A stretch of 15,692 nucleotides of DNA from Candidatus Altimarinota bacterium (GCA_947373235.1 CANBWW010000013.1:1-15692); one strand, 5' to 3'. Counted from the first letter of the stretch, positions 9,372 through 15,692 are shown. Translations and numbers: made by a program. Notes: a model not told the origin generated them from the sequence alone.

Positions 9372-9845
9372 ATGCAAACTCCGGAGAACTTTTTTATTGA
9401 CATACATAAAAATATATCTGAATGAGAACTTAAAAATCTTGTTTTTCCGCTTCAATATGGGGAAAAAATATTTTTCTATGGGGATCTCTGAGCTGGGAAA
9501 AGTACCTTTATTCGTATGCTTATAAGAGCATATTTAGACGATTCTGATATGATTATCCGTTCTCCGACGTATACCTATTATCAGAAATACTGAAAAAATA
9601 TTTATCATTTTGATCTGTATAGAGTGGAAAACGAGGAAGATTTATTTCTCATCGGAGCGAGTGATATACTGGAAAATCCTGAAAATATCTGTCTCATCGA
9701 GTGGCCAGAAATACTCGGAAACACGGTGATTCCAACAAAAAAAATCTCCCTCACTATAAATAAGAAAGATCTGAGAGATATAGAGATTATAGATTTTCTG
9801 AAAGATCCACATCTCGTGAAGGCAAAATCATCCAACGAGTTGTAA
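9372..9845 (+). CDS. tsaE: tRNA t6A biosynthesis ATPase TsaE
   Basis: A 157-residue P-loop ATPase that drives the TsaB-TsaD complex making N6-threonylcarbamoyl-adenosine at position 37 of ANN-decoding tRNAs. Walker A is GDLGAGKST (37-45), with Gly40 encoded by TGA. Then come RSPTYTYYQKYG (63-74), YHFDLYR (78-84) and LIEWPE (about 109-114), all standard TsaE motifs in the right order. Three TGA glycines; under the standard code only the last 73 residues survive, without the P-loop. ATG at 9372 is the only start that gives the usual N-terminus. Its last 59 bases overlap the convergent prsW-like gene, and its terminator lies inside that gene. Confidence 0.95.
9737..9779 (-). terminator. Possible terminator of the rseP-prsW operon, inside tsaE
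   Basis: On the - strand, ATCTCTC (9779-9773) pairs with GGGAGAT (9750-9744) around a 22-base loop, followed by a run of eight T (9744-9737). It begins 8 bases after the prsW-like stop, within the tsaE coding sequence. One pair is G-T and the loop is long. Confidence 0.45.
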
Positions 9846-10668
9846 AACAATAAGCGACGATCGTAAAAAGTAAGATTCCTGTAAAGGAATTTTTTTGTAC
9901 GAAAAGATCGAAAAGTGTATGTGCAGAAATAGCGAGTAAAAATCAAAAAAGAAAGAAGAAACTATATTTCCAACCGAAAACCTTGTAAGATAGGGCTTTC
10001 CACCAAAAACAAACACAGATACCCGCTGCAAAAAAATGAGCCAAAAGAGCGAATAAAATGCGTGAAACTCATATCTGAAAAATAATTTTTGGTCCTTGAT
10101 CCCAAGATTTGATGAGAAAAATCAGATTCTCAATACTTACAAATCCAAGCGTCACAAAAAGAGTAAATACGAGAAAATCTTCTCGAGAAAATCGAAAAGA
10201 CCGAGCGGAAAGTCAGAGTGTAGAAATATGTTTTATACCTTCTTCAAAAGAAACCGAAAAAATCAGTCAGGAAACAGCAGAAAAGAATCCAATAGAAAAA
10301 AAAGATACAGGAATAATTTTTCAAAGAAGAAAAAAAATACCAGCACACACAAGAAAAAGAATCCCGTGTAAAAGTGCTAATTTTCTCAGAAAAACTCGAA
10401 TATATGGTGATCCAGAAGCAGTCAATATCCACACTCCGATAATCAAAATGAGAAAAATGAGAAAACTAGCGAGTATTTCTTGTCATCATCATGCAAGCAG
10501 TTCAGTCTGAAAAAGAGTGATCAGACCAACAGAAAATCAGCCAGAAAGCATACCAATAAAAAATCGTCTTCTATTCCATATATATGGAGAAAGAAAAGTA
10601 ACTCCATATCACCAAAGGGCTACTGGAATCAGAGAAAAAATGATGATCAAGAAGAAGCTCAAAATCAT
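9787..10668 (-). CDS. PrsW-family intramembrane protease
   Basis: A 293-residue protein with about eight hydrophobic helices. It carries all signatures of the PrsW family: EEGIKH at 142-147 (EExxK), GFVSIEN with Glu180, LLAHFF with His211, and SAHTLFD with His250 and Asp254. In Bacillus, PrsW makes the first cut in the anti-sigma factor RsiW, and the RseP homologue then makes the second; here rseP lies two genes upstream. Ten TGA glycines, including three in a row at 10483-10491; a standard-code reading shows no part of it clearly. ATG at 10668 follows the previous stop by three bases. The last 59 bases overlap tsaE on the opposite strand. It lacks the extra-cytoplasmic loop detail needed to name a substrate. 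The symbol is left blank because orthology to prsW is not proven. Confidence 0.85.
9875..9896 (+). terminator. Terminator of tsaE, inside the prsW-like gene
   Basis: ATTCCT (9875-9880) and AGGAAT (9885-9890) form a perfect stem with loop GTAA, followed by six further T. It starts 30 bases after the tsaE stop and lies wholly within the opposite-strand protease gene. Confidence 0.75.
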
Positions 10669-10671
10669 ATA

Positions 10672-10878
10672 TTATTTTTTTCTACGAATGATCTCATATC
10701 CACCTACTGACCACTTTTTATCATCGCTCGAAGAATTTTTTCTTCTCATAGCAAGGGATAAGAAGAAAACATTGAGTCCTATAAAAAGGAAAAAAAATCA
10801 GATTAGATAAGAAAGAAACTGTGGACAAGTGATAATCAATGCACCAAAAAGTATACAAAAGAGAGAGATAAATGGCAT
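10672..10878 (-). CDS. Small two-helix membrane protein between rseP and prsW-like genes
   Basis: A 68-residue protein I do not recognise. Two hydrophobic segments (about 2-20 and 22-44) are separated by a short turn at Pro14 and Ser-Tyr, followed by a charged tail rich in Lys, Arg, Ser and Asp (45-68). One TGA glycine lies between the segments. It starts 56 bases after rseP and stops three bases before the PrsW-like start, in the same orientation, so it is probably translated with them. By position it may be an adaptor or a substrate of the two proteases, but nothing in the sequence proves this. The frame is open upstream of ATG 10878, but no earlier ATG was seen. Confidence 0.6.
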
Positions 10879-10934
10879 AAAAATGAAATGAAAAAAGTAA
10901 ACCCAGTATACCCCGAACGATAAAGAATCAAAAA

Positions 10935-12113
10935 TTATTTTCCTATCTTCAGCACATCCATAACTGCGATAAGAAGGGAAAGTCCGATAAGCAGAATCAT
11001 CCCAGAACTATGTACAATCCTTTCGAGTTTGATCAGGAATGATTTTTTCTTCGTAAAAATTCAGACGATCGACATAATTGTCGTCGAGACCAGTCTTCCT
11101 CAGTCAAGCGCAGGAAATGGGAGAATATTGAGAACTCAGAGATTCAAAGAAAGCATCGCGATGAGAATAAGAACCATAGAAAAATGAAGACCGTGATCGA
11201 CCATACTAACGATCCCAACACCCATTCCTATAGGACCAGCGATCATTTCTGATGCTTCTGTTCTCTCTGAAGGAGTATCTGGAATGATGAGATCATGCAG
11301 CGTTTTTCCGAGTGTGTCGAGAGTGAGTCGAGAAAGAGTATAGGTTTCCCAAATGGCTTGTCTTGAAGCAGTAAAGAGGGAAAAATGAGGTTTATAATCA
11401 GGATTCATTCGCATATTTTCATACCAAAGTGCAACTCCGATTTTTCCATCTTGTGGAGTCACCGTCACATCTCGAGTCACCCCAGAATCTGAAAGAACAA
11501 GATTCAGTGGTATATTTTTTTCGACTTCTTTTTTAAAAGCATCGATATCAGTGATCTTATTTCCATTTACTGAAGTCAGGATCTCATCTTGTTTAATGCC
11601 AGATTTTTCTGCAATACTTCCCGTAACTGATGAAAGAGAAATCCCATCATACTGAAGAAAACCAGAAACGAGAGCATCATCAGGAGAGGGAAGAAAATAC
11701 GAATGATAATCTTTTTCTGTGAGAAAATTCGGAGCGATCGGGGAAACACCATAAAGAAATAATGCGAAAAAGATAAAAAATGCGAGAATGAAATTCATGG
11801 TCACTCACGCAATCAAAACAACAAACCGTGCCCACCATTTTTTATGAGCAAAAGCATCTTTATCGCCAGCTTCCTCACTTCCTGGATCTTCTCACTTAAT
11901 CCGTACAAATCCTCATATAGGAAGCCAATTGAGTGTGTATTCCGTTCATTTCTTATCTTCGAAAAGTTTTTTTGCTTTTGGTGGGATACCTATACCAAAC
12001 TCAAAAACTCGCATTTTTGTAAGACGAGCTGTGAGAAAATGTCACATCTCATGGATAAAAACAACGATCGTGAATATAAAAAGTGTAAGGAGTATCCCGA
12101 TAAAAATCGTCAT
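10935..12113 (-). CDS. rseP: RseP/RasP-type site-2 zinc metalloprotease
   Basis: A 392-residue intramembrane zinc protease that cuts transmembrane segments of anti-sigma factors and leftover signal peptides. The first helix carries the zinc site HEMGH (residues 21-25), whose glycine is a TGA codon. Then come PPKAKKLFED, LNWLPIGGFVRIKGED and the second helix. One PDZ domain spans roughly 150-235 (SGIKQDEILTSVNGNKI), where E. coli RseP has two. The LDG motif is in LPFPALDGGRL with Asp337, its first glycine (338) again TGA. Eight TGA glycines in all; a standard-code reading removes both catalytic motifs. ATG at 12113 is the first start and gives the normal N-terminal helix. It heads an apparent operon with the 68-residue protein and the PrsW-like protease. 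Confidence 0.96.
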
Positions 12114-12122
12114 AGAAAAGGT

Positions 12123-12151
12123 ATTATATATTTGTAAAAAAGACTTCCGAA
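12123..12151 (-). promoter_or_regulatory. Possible promoter of the rseP operon
   Basis: Consensus TATAAT (12128-12123) lies 9 bases before the rseP ATG. A weak -35 candidate TTCGGA (12151-12146) is 17 bases upstream and falls in the loop and stem of the preceding terminator. Confidence 0.4.
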
Positions 12152-12169
12152 GTATATGGAAGTCTTTTT
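12137..12169 (-). terminator. Terminator of hpf, symmetric
   Basis: AAAAAGACTTCC (12137-12148) and GGAAGTCTTTTT (12158-12169) form a perfect 12-pair stem with a 9-base loop. It lies 17 bases downstream of the hpf stop. Because A- and T-runs flank both sides it could act in either direction. Confidence 0.85.
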
Positions 12170-12185
12170 GAATTGCAAAGAAAGA

Positions 12186-12485
12186 TTATTTTGCAAGTTG
12201 TTCTTTTATATGTGTAAATAAGTGAGAGATAAGGTCATCGAGTTTTTTATAGTCATTTCGTTCTGCACGAAAAGTTTTTCCATCCACACTGAGTGAGAGT
12301 TTTCCTGAAAATTCACCATTTTTCGTATGTCCGAGTGTGAGCTCGAGTCTTCCTTCCGCATCGGGTTTTTCATATTTTTTGATGTAGGCATCGAGTTTTC
12401 CTGAAAGATTTTTCGAGATTTCATGATCTATAAATCCTCTTTCATTTCCAAATTCATCCGCGTGAACTATAACCTGTGTATTCAT
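12186..12485 (-). CDS. hpf: Short ribosome hibernation-promoting factor (S30AE family)
   Basis: A 99-residue protein of the HPF/YfiA (sigma-54 modulation) family, which binds the 30S decoding centre and inactivates ribosomes during starvation. The sequence shows the beta-alpha-beta-beta-beta-alpha plan: IVHADEFG, helix HEISKNLSGKLDAYIKKYEK, strands RLELTLGHTK, GKLSLSVDGKTFRAERND, and a final helix KKLDDLISHLFTHIKEQLAK. The length fits the short form without the C-terminal dimerisation domain of long HPF. No TGA codon is used for its eight glycines. ATG at 12485; no ribosome binding site. It stands alone, with its own terminator downstream and an inverted repeat in its upstream region. Confidence 0.85.
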   Translation of the reverse strand: MNTQVIVHADEFGNERGFIDHEISKNLSGKLDAYIKKYEKPDAEGRLELTLGHTKNGEFSGKLSLSVDGKTFRAERNDYKKLDDLISHLFTHIKEQLAK

Positions 12486-12540
12486 AGAAAAAAGTTATGG
12501 ATAAAGCTCTCTCATGCTATAGTTTTTAGAGTGAATTGCA

Positions 12541-12569
12541 AGGGATTTTGTAATAAAATAGAAATCCCT
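12541..12569. repeat. Inverted repeat between divergent hpf and His-rich gene, possible operator
   Basis: AGGGATTT (12541-12548) and AAATCCCT (12562-12569) are perfect 8-base arms, 13 bases apart. The left arm abuts a TTGCAA on the hpf side. The right arm covers the expected -35 position for the TATAAT at 12584. A hairpin with no T-run after it is not a terminator, so a regulator site is the better guess. Confidence 0.45.
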
Positions 12570-12583
12570 ATACTTATTTGCTT

Positions 12584-12589
12584 TATAAT
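12584..12589 (+). promoter_or_regulatory. -10 box of the His-rich protein gene
   Basis: Consensus TATAAT six bases before the ATG at 12596, with no convincing -35. Transcription would start at or next to the start codon. Confidence 0.45.
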
Positions 12590-12595
12590 TTATAT

Positions 12596-12820
12596 ATGTT
12601 AAAATACATAAAAATAAATATGTTTCCACGAATAATTATCATCACGCTTTTCTTTTTTGGGATCTCCTTTCAGTGAAGTTTTGCCGCCGAAAAAGAATCA
12701 TCAACACAAGATGACTGAGTTCACAAGACTGCGCCTCATCCACCACATGACCATCATGACTCCGATCACCTCAAGCATATACGAGGTCATGGACAGAAAA
12801 AGAAAAAAATCTCCTTATAG
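12596..12820 (+). CDS. Small secreted histidine-rich protein
   Basis: A 74-residue protein, not recognised. Residues 1-12 are basic, 13-27 hydrophobic (IIIITLFFFGISFQG), and SFAA at 28-31 looks like a signal peptidase site. The mature part holds eight histidines between residues 43 and 65 (PHPPHDHHDSDH), mixed with Asp, then ends in GQKKKKISL. Such a peptide could bind zinc, nickel or copper outside the cytoplasm; this is inferred from composition only. Two TGA glycines, one in the signal peptide and one before the His region; a standard-code reading truncates it after 26 residues. Stop TAG. It converges with the bPH gene, whose own product has a His-rich tail, and a terminator overlaps its 3' end. 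Being short and of unusual composition, it deserves independent support. Confidence 0.65.
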
Positions 12821-12826
12821 GAGATT
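12803..12826 (-). terminator. Terminator of the 13898-12829 operon
   Basis: On the - strand GAATCTCC-type stem: AATCTCC (12826-12820) pairs with GGAGATT (12814-12808), loop TATAA, followed by a T-run to 12803. It lies directly behind the bPH stop and overlaps the last codons of the His-rich gene. Confidence 0.75.
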
Positions 12827-12828
12827 CT

Positions 12829-13605
12829 TTAGTGTGTATGATGTTTTTCTTCATGATTATCTTCCTCGTGTTGCTCATCATTTTTTTGATATTTTGTTTT
12901 CCAGTCATCGATGATGATCTTCTCTTCATGGGTTCTCAGGTCGATCGGCTTCCCGTGAACGAGAGTCGTATCGAGTTTTTCGACATAGTCACGAGTGATA
13001 TACTCTTTTCCATGAGTCGTCAGGTGTCACTTCACGACATCGGAAAGTGTATCCACGAGAATATCGAAAGGTTCACGGTCTTCATCTCCATCGTGATGTC
13101 CATGTTTTCACTTCCCTACTTCCTGAAGGTATTCGATTATGGCAGTGGGATTTCTCGCACTAAAAAGAGTAAATTCTTCCCCACCTGGTAGTTTCACCAC
13201 AACATCTGACATGCCGAGAAGTGCCGCCCACCAAGACCTCGTCCGCACCTGTATTCACTCTATTTTCTCATAGGGTATATAGAGAATCGTCGCCGAAAAC
13301 CATTTCCATCGCATATCCACGATCGTCGACTCGGTCATGATCCACACATCTACATACCAGTCAAAAAGCTTATACATGAGCACCGAATATATCACAAACA
13401 GATAGAGATAAATATATATTCTCGGAATTACTGACTGGAGGGAAAATATATCCTGACTGTAGAGAAAAAATGGAATACAGAGTGCAAAAAATATCCATAA
13501 AATCACATCTTCCATGATCGCGAAAACATGCCGATGAAATACTTTTTGTATCTCATTATCAGCACCGATATAGGTTCGGAAAAAAAGATTATCGAAATTA
13601 TTCAT
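12829..13605 (-). CDS. Membrane protein with bacterial PH domain and histidine-rich tail
   Basis: A 258-residue protein. Two membrane helices lie near 33-50 and 62-80. Then comes a bPH2-like domain (about 83-160): WIMTESTIVDMRWKWF, IPYEKIEGIQV, LLGMSDVVVKLPGGEEFTLFSARNP, which matches the membrane-flanked PH pattern of YdbS/YdbT-type proteins, whose role is poorly known. The C-terminal part is hydrophilic with a His cluster at 168-171 (HGHH) and ends QHEEDNHEEKHHTH. Three TGA glycines; the first (117, in EKIEGI) joins the helices to the second half of the PH domain. ATG at 13605 follows the upstream gene by 11 bases. The His-rich parts may bind metal; this is not shown. Confidence 0.75.
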
Positions 13606-13616
13606 AAAAAGAAATA

Positions 13617-13898
13617 TTAACGAACTTGTGGTCCTGTCTCATTTTCATTATATAGATGCTTATGATTCAAGGTAATCGCGATAAAAAAAGCAGCAAAACC
13701 TATGATCAAACCTACTCCAGAAAGAAATAAATAATAGAGAAAAAGATTTGGAAGTAGAGAGTAATTAGCCTCGATATAGATCACTCCAACAATATAAATA
13801 AAAACCTCTATAAATGTAGTGATATAAAAAATATTCCGATGAATTTTCCAAAGAATAACGAGAAAAACAATATTGACGACCGGAAAGAAAATAGACAT
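13617..13898 (-). CDS. Three-helix membrane protein of unknown function
   Basis: A 93-residue protein with hydrophobic segments near 3-18 (FFPVVNIVFLVILW), 24-42 (ITTFIEVFIYIVGVIYI) and 53-77 (LYYLFLSGVGLIIGFAAFFIAI), then a short polar tail. Not recognised. No TGA codons. An in-frame TTG extends it to 13934, but that covers the promoter, so ATG at 13898 is preferred. It is translated just ahead of the bPH protein and the two may act together at the membrane. Confidence 0.65.
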   Translation of the reverse strand: MSIFFPVVNIVFLVILWKIHRNIFYITTFIEVFIYIVGVIYIEANYSLLPNLFLYYLFLSGVGLIIGFAAFFIAITLNHKHLYNENETGPQVR

Positions 13899-13906
13899 AT
13901 GTTCAG

Positions 13907-13934
13907 AGTATAGGAAAAGGCTTTTGAAAAGCAA
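13907..13934 (-). promoter_or_regulatory. Promoter of the membrane protein-bPH operon
   Basis: TTGCTT (13934-13929), 16-base spacer, TATACT (13912-13907), almost the same as the rplS promoter. The -10 box is 8 bases from the ATG at 13898, so the message may be leaderless. Confidence 0.6.
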
Positions 13935-13961
13935 GAAAGTTCAAATTCAGACCTTTTTCTG

Positions 13962-15431
13962 CTATGATTTTGCTTCTACCCAATTCTTTCCCGAATGGAT
14001 ATCTACGATGATAGGAAGGTGCGTTGGATGATGATCGTGGAGAGATTCACTGGAAAGCTCACCACTCAGATTCGCATATTCGGGTATTATCTTCTTTGCA
14101 TGTGTAAAAAGCACTCGACTCATGCATTTTTGGATGATCTCGGTAAATGCAGATTCTTCCGACTTCGGAATATCAAAAACCAGTTCATCGTGGACCTGGA
14201 GGATCATTTTTCATTCGAGTTTTTGTTCACGTATTTCTTGGTCAATATCACACATAGCCAGTTTCAGCATATCAGCAGCAGTTCACTGGATCGGCATATT
14301 GATGGCTTCTCTTTCTGAGATACCACGAATAGTTTTATTGGCATCGGAAAGCCCAGGAATATATCGTCGTCGTCAAAATGCAGTCTCTACATATCCACGA
14401 GTACGAGCCTCATCGAGGATGGTATCATAGTACATACGCACGCCAGGATATTTTTCATAAAAAGCATTGATATAATTTGTCGCTTCATATGGAGGAACTC
14501 CGAGGGTCTTCGAAAGTCAAAATCCAGTGATTCCGTAAATGACTCCGAAATTCACGGTTTTTGCTACTCTTCGTTGTTCACTCGATATATGAGTATCTTC
14601 TCAGAAGAGGAACTTCGCGGTTCTCATATGGATATCTTCCTCGTTCTGAAAAGCAGACAAAAGCGCGCGATCTTCAGAAAGCCACGCAAGTACTCGGATT
14701 TCTATCTGGGAATAATCCGCAACGATAAAAATATGCTCCGCATCCGAAGGGATAAAACATGACTTTATATCACTTGCATATCCAATACCAGTCGGGATAT
14801 TTTGGAGATTGGGATCGTTCGAAGACATACGCCCCGTCGCCGCACCGAGCTGACTATAAGTAGTATGAACTCGATGCGTAGATTTATCCGCGATCTTCAG
14901 AAGTGACTCAACATAGGTAGACTGGAGTTTCGAGAGGCTTCTGTGTTCGATGATGAGTCTCGCGATATCGTATTCCAGAGCGATCTCTTCGAGGACTTCG
15001 GTATCCACGGAATACCCAGTTTTGTTTTTCTTCGTGGGTTTGATCCCGAGTTTTCAGAAGAGGATTTCTGCAACTTGTTTTGGAGAATTTATATTGAAAA
15101 ACTCACCCGTCACCTCATAGATTTCCTTTTCGAGAAGATCGATCTTGATCGCGATTTCTTTTCCGATCTGAGCGAGCTTCTCGGTATCGAGTCTCACCCC
15201 CGTCGATTCCATATGAGCAAGTATAGGAATCAGTTCAGATTCTAAAGTGGCTATCGTTTTCATATATGGCTCCTCGACGATCTTCTCATCGAGCAGTTTC
15301 AGAAGTGCCACCTTGGATTCTGGACTTCCATCGAAAGCATACGACAGTTCATAGTCTACAAAATCTGCAAAATTTCATTTATTTCGAGGTTTTTTGAGTC
15401 CGGAAATCAGAGCAATATCGTGAAGAGACAT
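13962..15431 (-). CDS. polA: DNA polymerase I, polymerase domain only
   Basis: A 489-residue family A DNA polymerase. The thumb begins LIPILAHMESTGVRLDTEKL (about 70-90). Then come TYSQLGAATGRMSSNDPNLQNIP (near 191-213), motif A DYSQIE with Asp239, motif B RRVAKTVNFGVIYG (287-300), FGRRRYIPGL, MPIQGTAADMLKLAM, and motif C VHDE (413-416) with Asp415. All polymerase catalytic residues are present. Both the 5' nuclease domain and the 3'-5' exonuclease domain are missing: only about 65 residues precede the thumb. Usual PolI has 850-930 residues. Seven TGA glycines, one in the conserved IQGTAAD. ATG at 15431 lies behind a good promoter, and a divergent gene begins upstream, so little more can be added at the N-terminus. 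Ends in TAG. Confidence 0.93.
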
Positions 15432-15453
15432 AAGAAAAGAAGAAATATAACTG

Positions 15454-15480
15454 ATTATATAAACAAGGAAGAAATATCAA
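15454..15480 (-). promoter_or_regulatory. Promoter of polA
   Basis: TTGATA (15480-15475), 15-base spacer, consensus TATAAT (15459-15454), 22 bases before the polA ATG. The spacer is short, but both boxes are good. Confidence 0.5.
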
Positions 15481-15498
15481 AACCAATCTTGTCTGCTT

Positions 15499-15526
15499 TT
15501 GACTCTCTGTATTTTTTTTCTATACT
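15499..15526 (+). promoter_or_regulatory. Promoter of the flippase gene
   Basis: TTGACT (15499-15504), 16-base spacer, TATACT (15521-15526). It lies 28 bases before the GTG at 15555 and supports that start over longer readings of the frame. Confidence 0.6.
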
Positions 15527-15554
15527 GACGAAAATCTATCCCTCTTCTCTTATC

Positions 15555-15692
15555 GTGTCTACGAAAAAAATCTACACCAATACCATCGCACAGATAGCAG
15601 GAAAACTCATAACGGCGGTGATCTCGATCTTTATGATCAAGATCCTGACGAACTATCTGGATATTGCTTGATATGGACTCTATTCGAAGATA
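15555..15692 (+). CDS. Start of a Wzx/MviN-type polysaccharide flippase, cut by the window edge
   Basis: Only the first 46 residues are in the window. A short basic N-terminus is followed by YTNTIAQIAGKLITAVISIF and MIKILTNYLDIAGYGLYSKI. The pattern of an amphipathic first helix, a polar turn (LTNYLDIA) and a G-Y/F-G-L-Y start of helix two is characteristic of oligosaccharide flippases that move lipid-linked sugars across the membrane. One TGA glycine at 15669-15671. GTG at 15555 is chosen because a strong promoter lies just upstream and no ATG is available. Other members of the exporter superfamily cannot be excluded from this fragment. Confidence 0.7.

Noticed and set aside
10096..10810. 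Several Lys/Ser-rich + strand open frames
   Set aside because: They are antisense shadows of the PrsW-like gene and the 68-residue gene; their composition simply mirrors hydrophobic codons on the other strand.
4129..12113. Apparent pseudogenes or frameshifts in the pilus genes and rseP
   Set aside because: All fragments are in the same frame and are interrupted only by TGA. Recoding explains every break without any indel.
13899..13934. TTG start at 13934 for the three-helix membrane protein
   Set aside because: It coincides with the -35 to -10 region of a good promoter, and the added residues give nothing recognisable.
15420..15554. Extension of the flippase frame upstream to 15420
   Set aside because: The sequence contains the promoters of both polA and the flippase gene and overlaps the polA start; the extra residues are not flippase-like.

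Overview
The window comes from a bacterium that reads TGA as glycine (translation table 25). Reading TGA as a stop breaks almost every gene into pieces. Reading it as glycine gives 20 complete, closely packed genes plus gene ends at both edges. I count about 73 in-frame TGA codons. No assigned gene ends in TGA: about 17 end in TAA and 3 in TAG. Many of these TGAs sit exactly where the protein family requires glycine: the HExGH site of RseP, the P-loop of TsaE, and the acetyl-CoA loop of a GNAT enzyme. This code is known from the candidate phyla Gracilibacteria (BD1-5) and Absconditabacteria (SR1), so the source is very probably one of them. CGA and CGG still sit at conserved arginines. AT-rich DNA, tiny intergenic gaps and the lack of Shine-Dalgarno motifs fit a small CPR-type genome.

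Layout. 1-1111: a possible gene end on the + strand, then a GNAT acetyltransferase and ribosomal protein L19 (rplS) on the - strand. 1282-4086 (+): a membrane-anchored TPR protein, then the replicative helicase dnaB, closed by a strong bidirectional terminator. 4129-9323 (-): a seven-gene type IV pilus operon. In transcription order it encodes a PilN-like protein, a PilO-like protein, the platform protein PilC, and four prepilin-like minor pilins. 9372-9845 (+): tsaE (tRNA t6A synthesis), overlapping the end of the next block. 9787-12113 (-): rseP (site-2 protease), a 68-residue two-helix protein and a PrsW-family protease, apparently one operon. 12186-12485 (-): a ribosome hibernation factor. 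12596-12820 (+): a small secreted His-rich protein. 12829-13898 (-): a three-helix membrane protein and a bacterial-PH-domain membrane protein with a His-rich tail. 13962-15431 (-): DNA polymerase I reduced to its polymerase domain. 15555 to the right edge (+): the start of a Wzx-type flippase.

How the genes work together. The pilus block supplies the inner-membrane alignment proteins, the platform and a probable tip complex. The assembly ATPases, prepilin peptidase, PilM and major pilin are not here. RseP and PrsW are the site-2 and site-1 proteases of the sigma-W/RsiW cascade in Bacillus, so their pairing suggests a dedicated envelope-signalling cassette, although no sigma or anti-sigma gene is in view. 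DnaB and PolA are replication genes; rplS, hpf and tsaE serve translation. No CRISPR, insertion sequence, tRNA or rRNA was seen. No gene-free stretch exceeds 300 bases.
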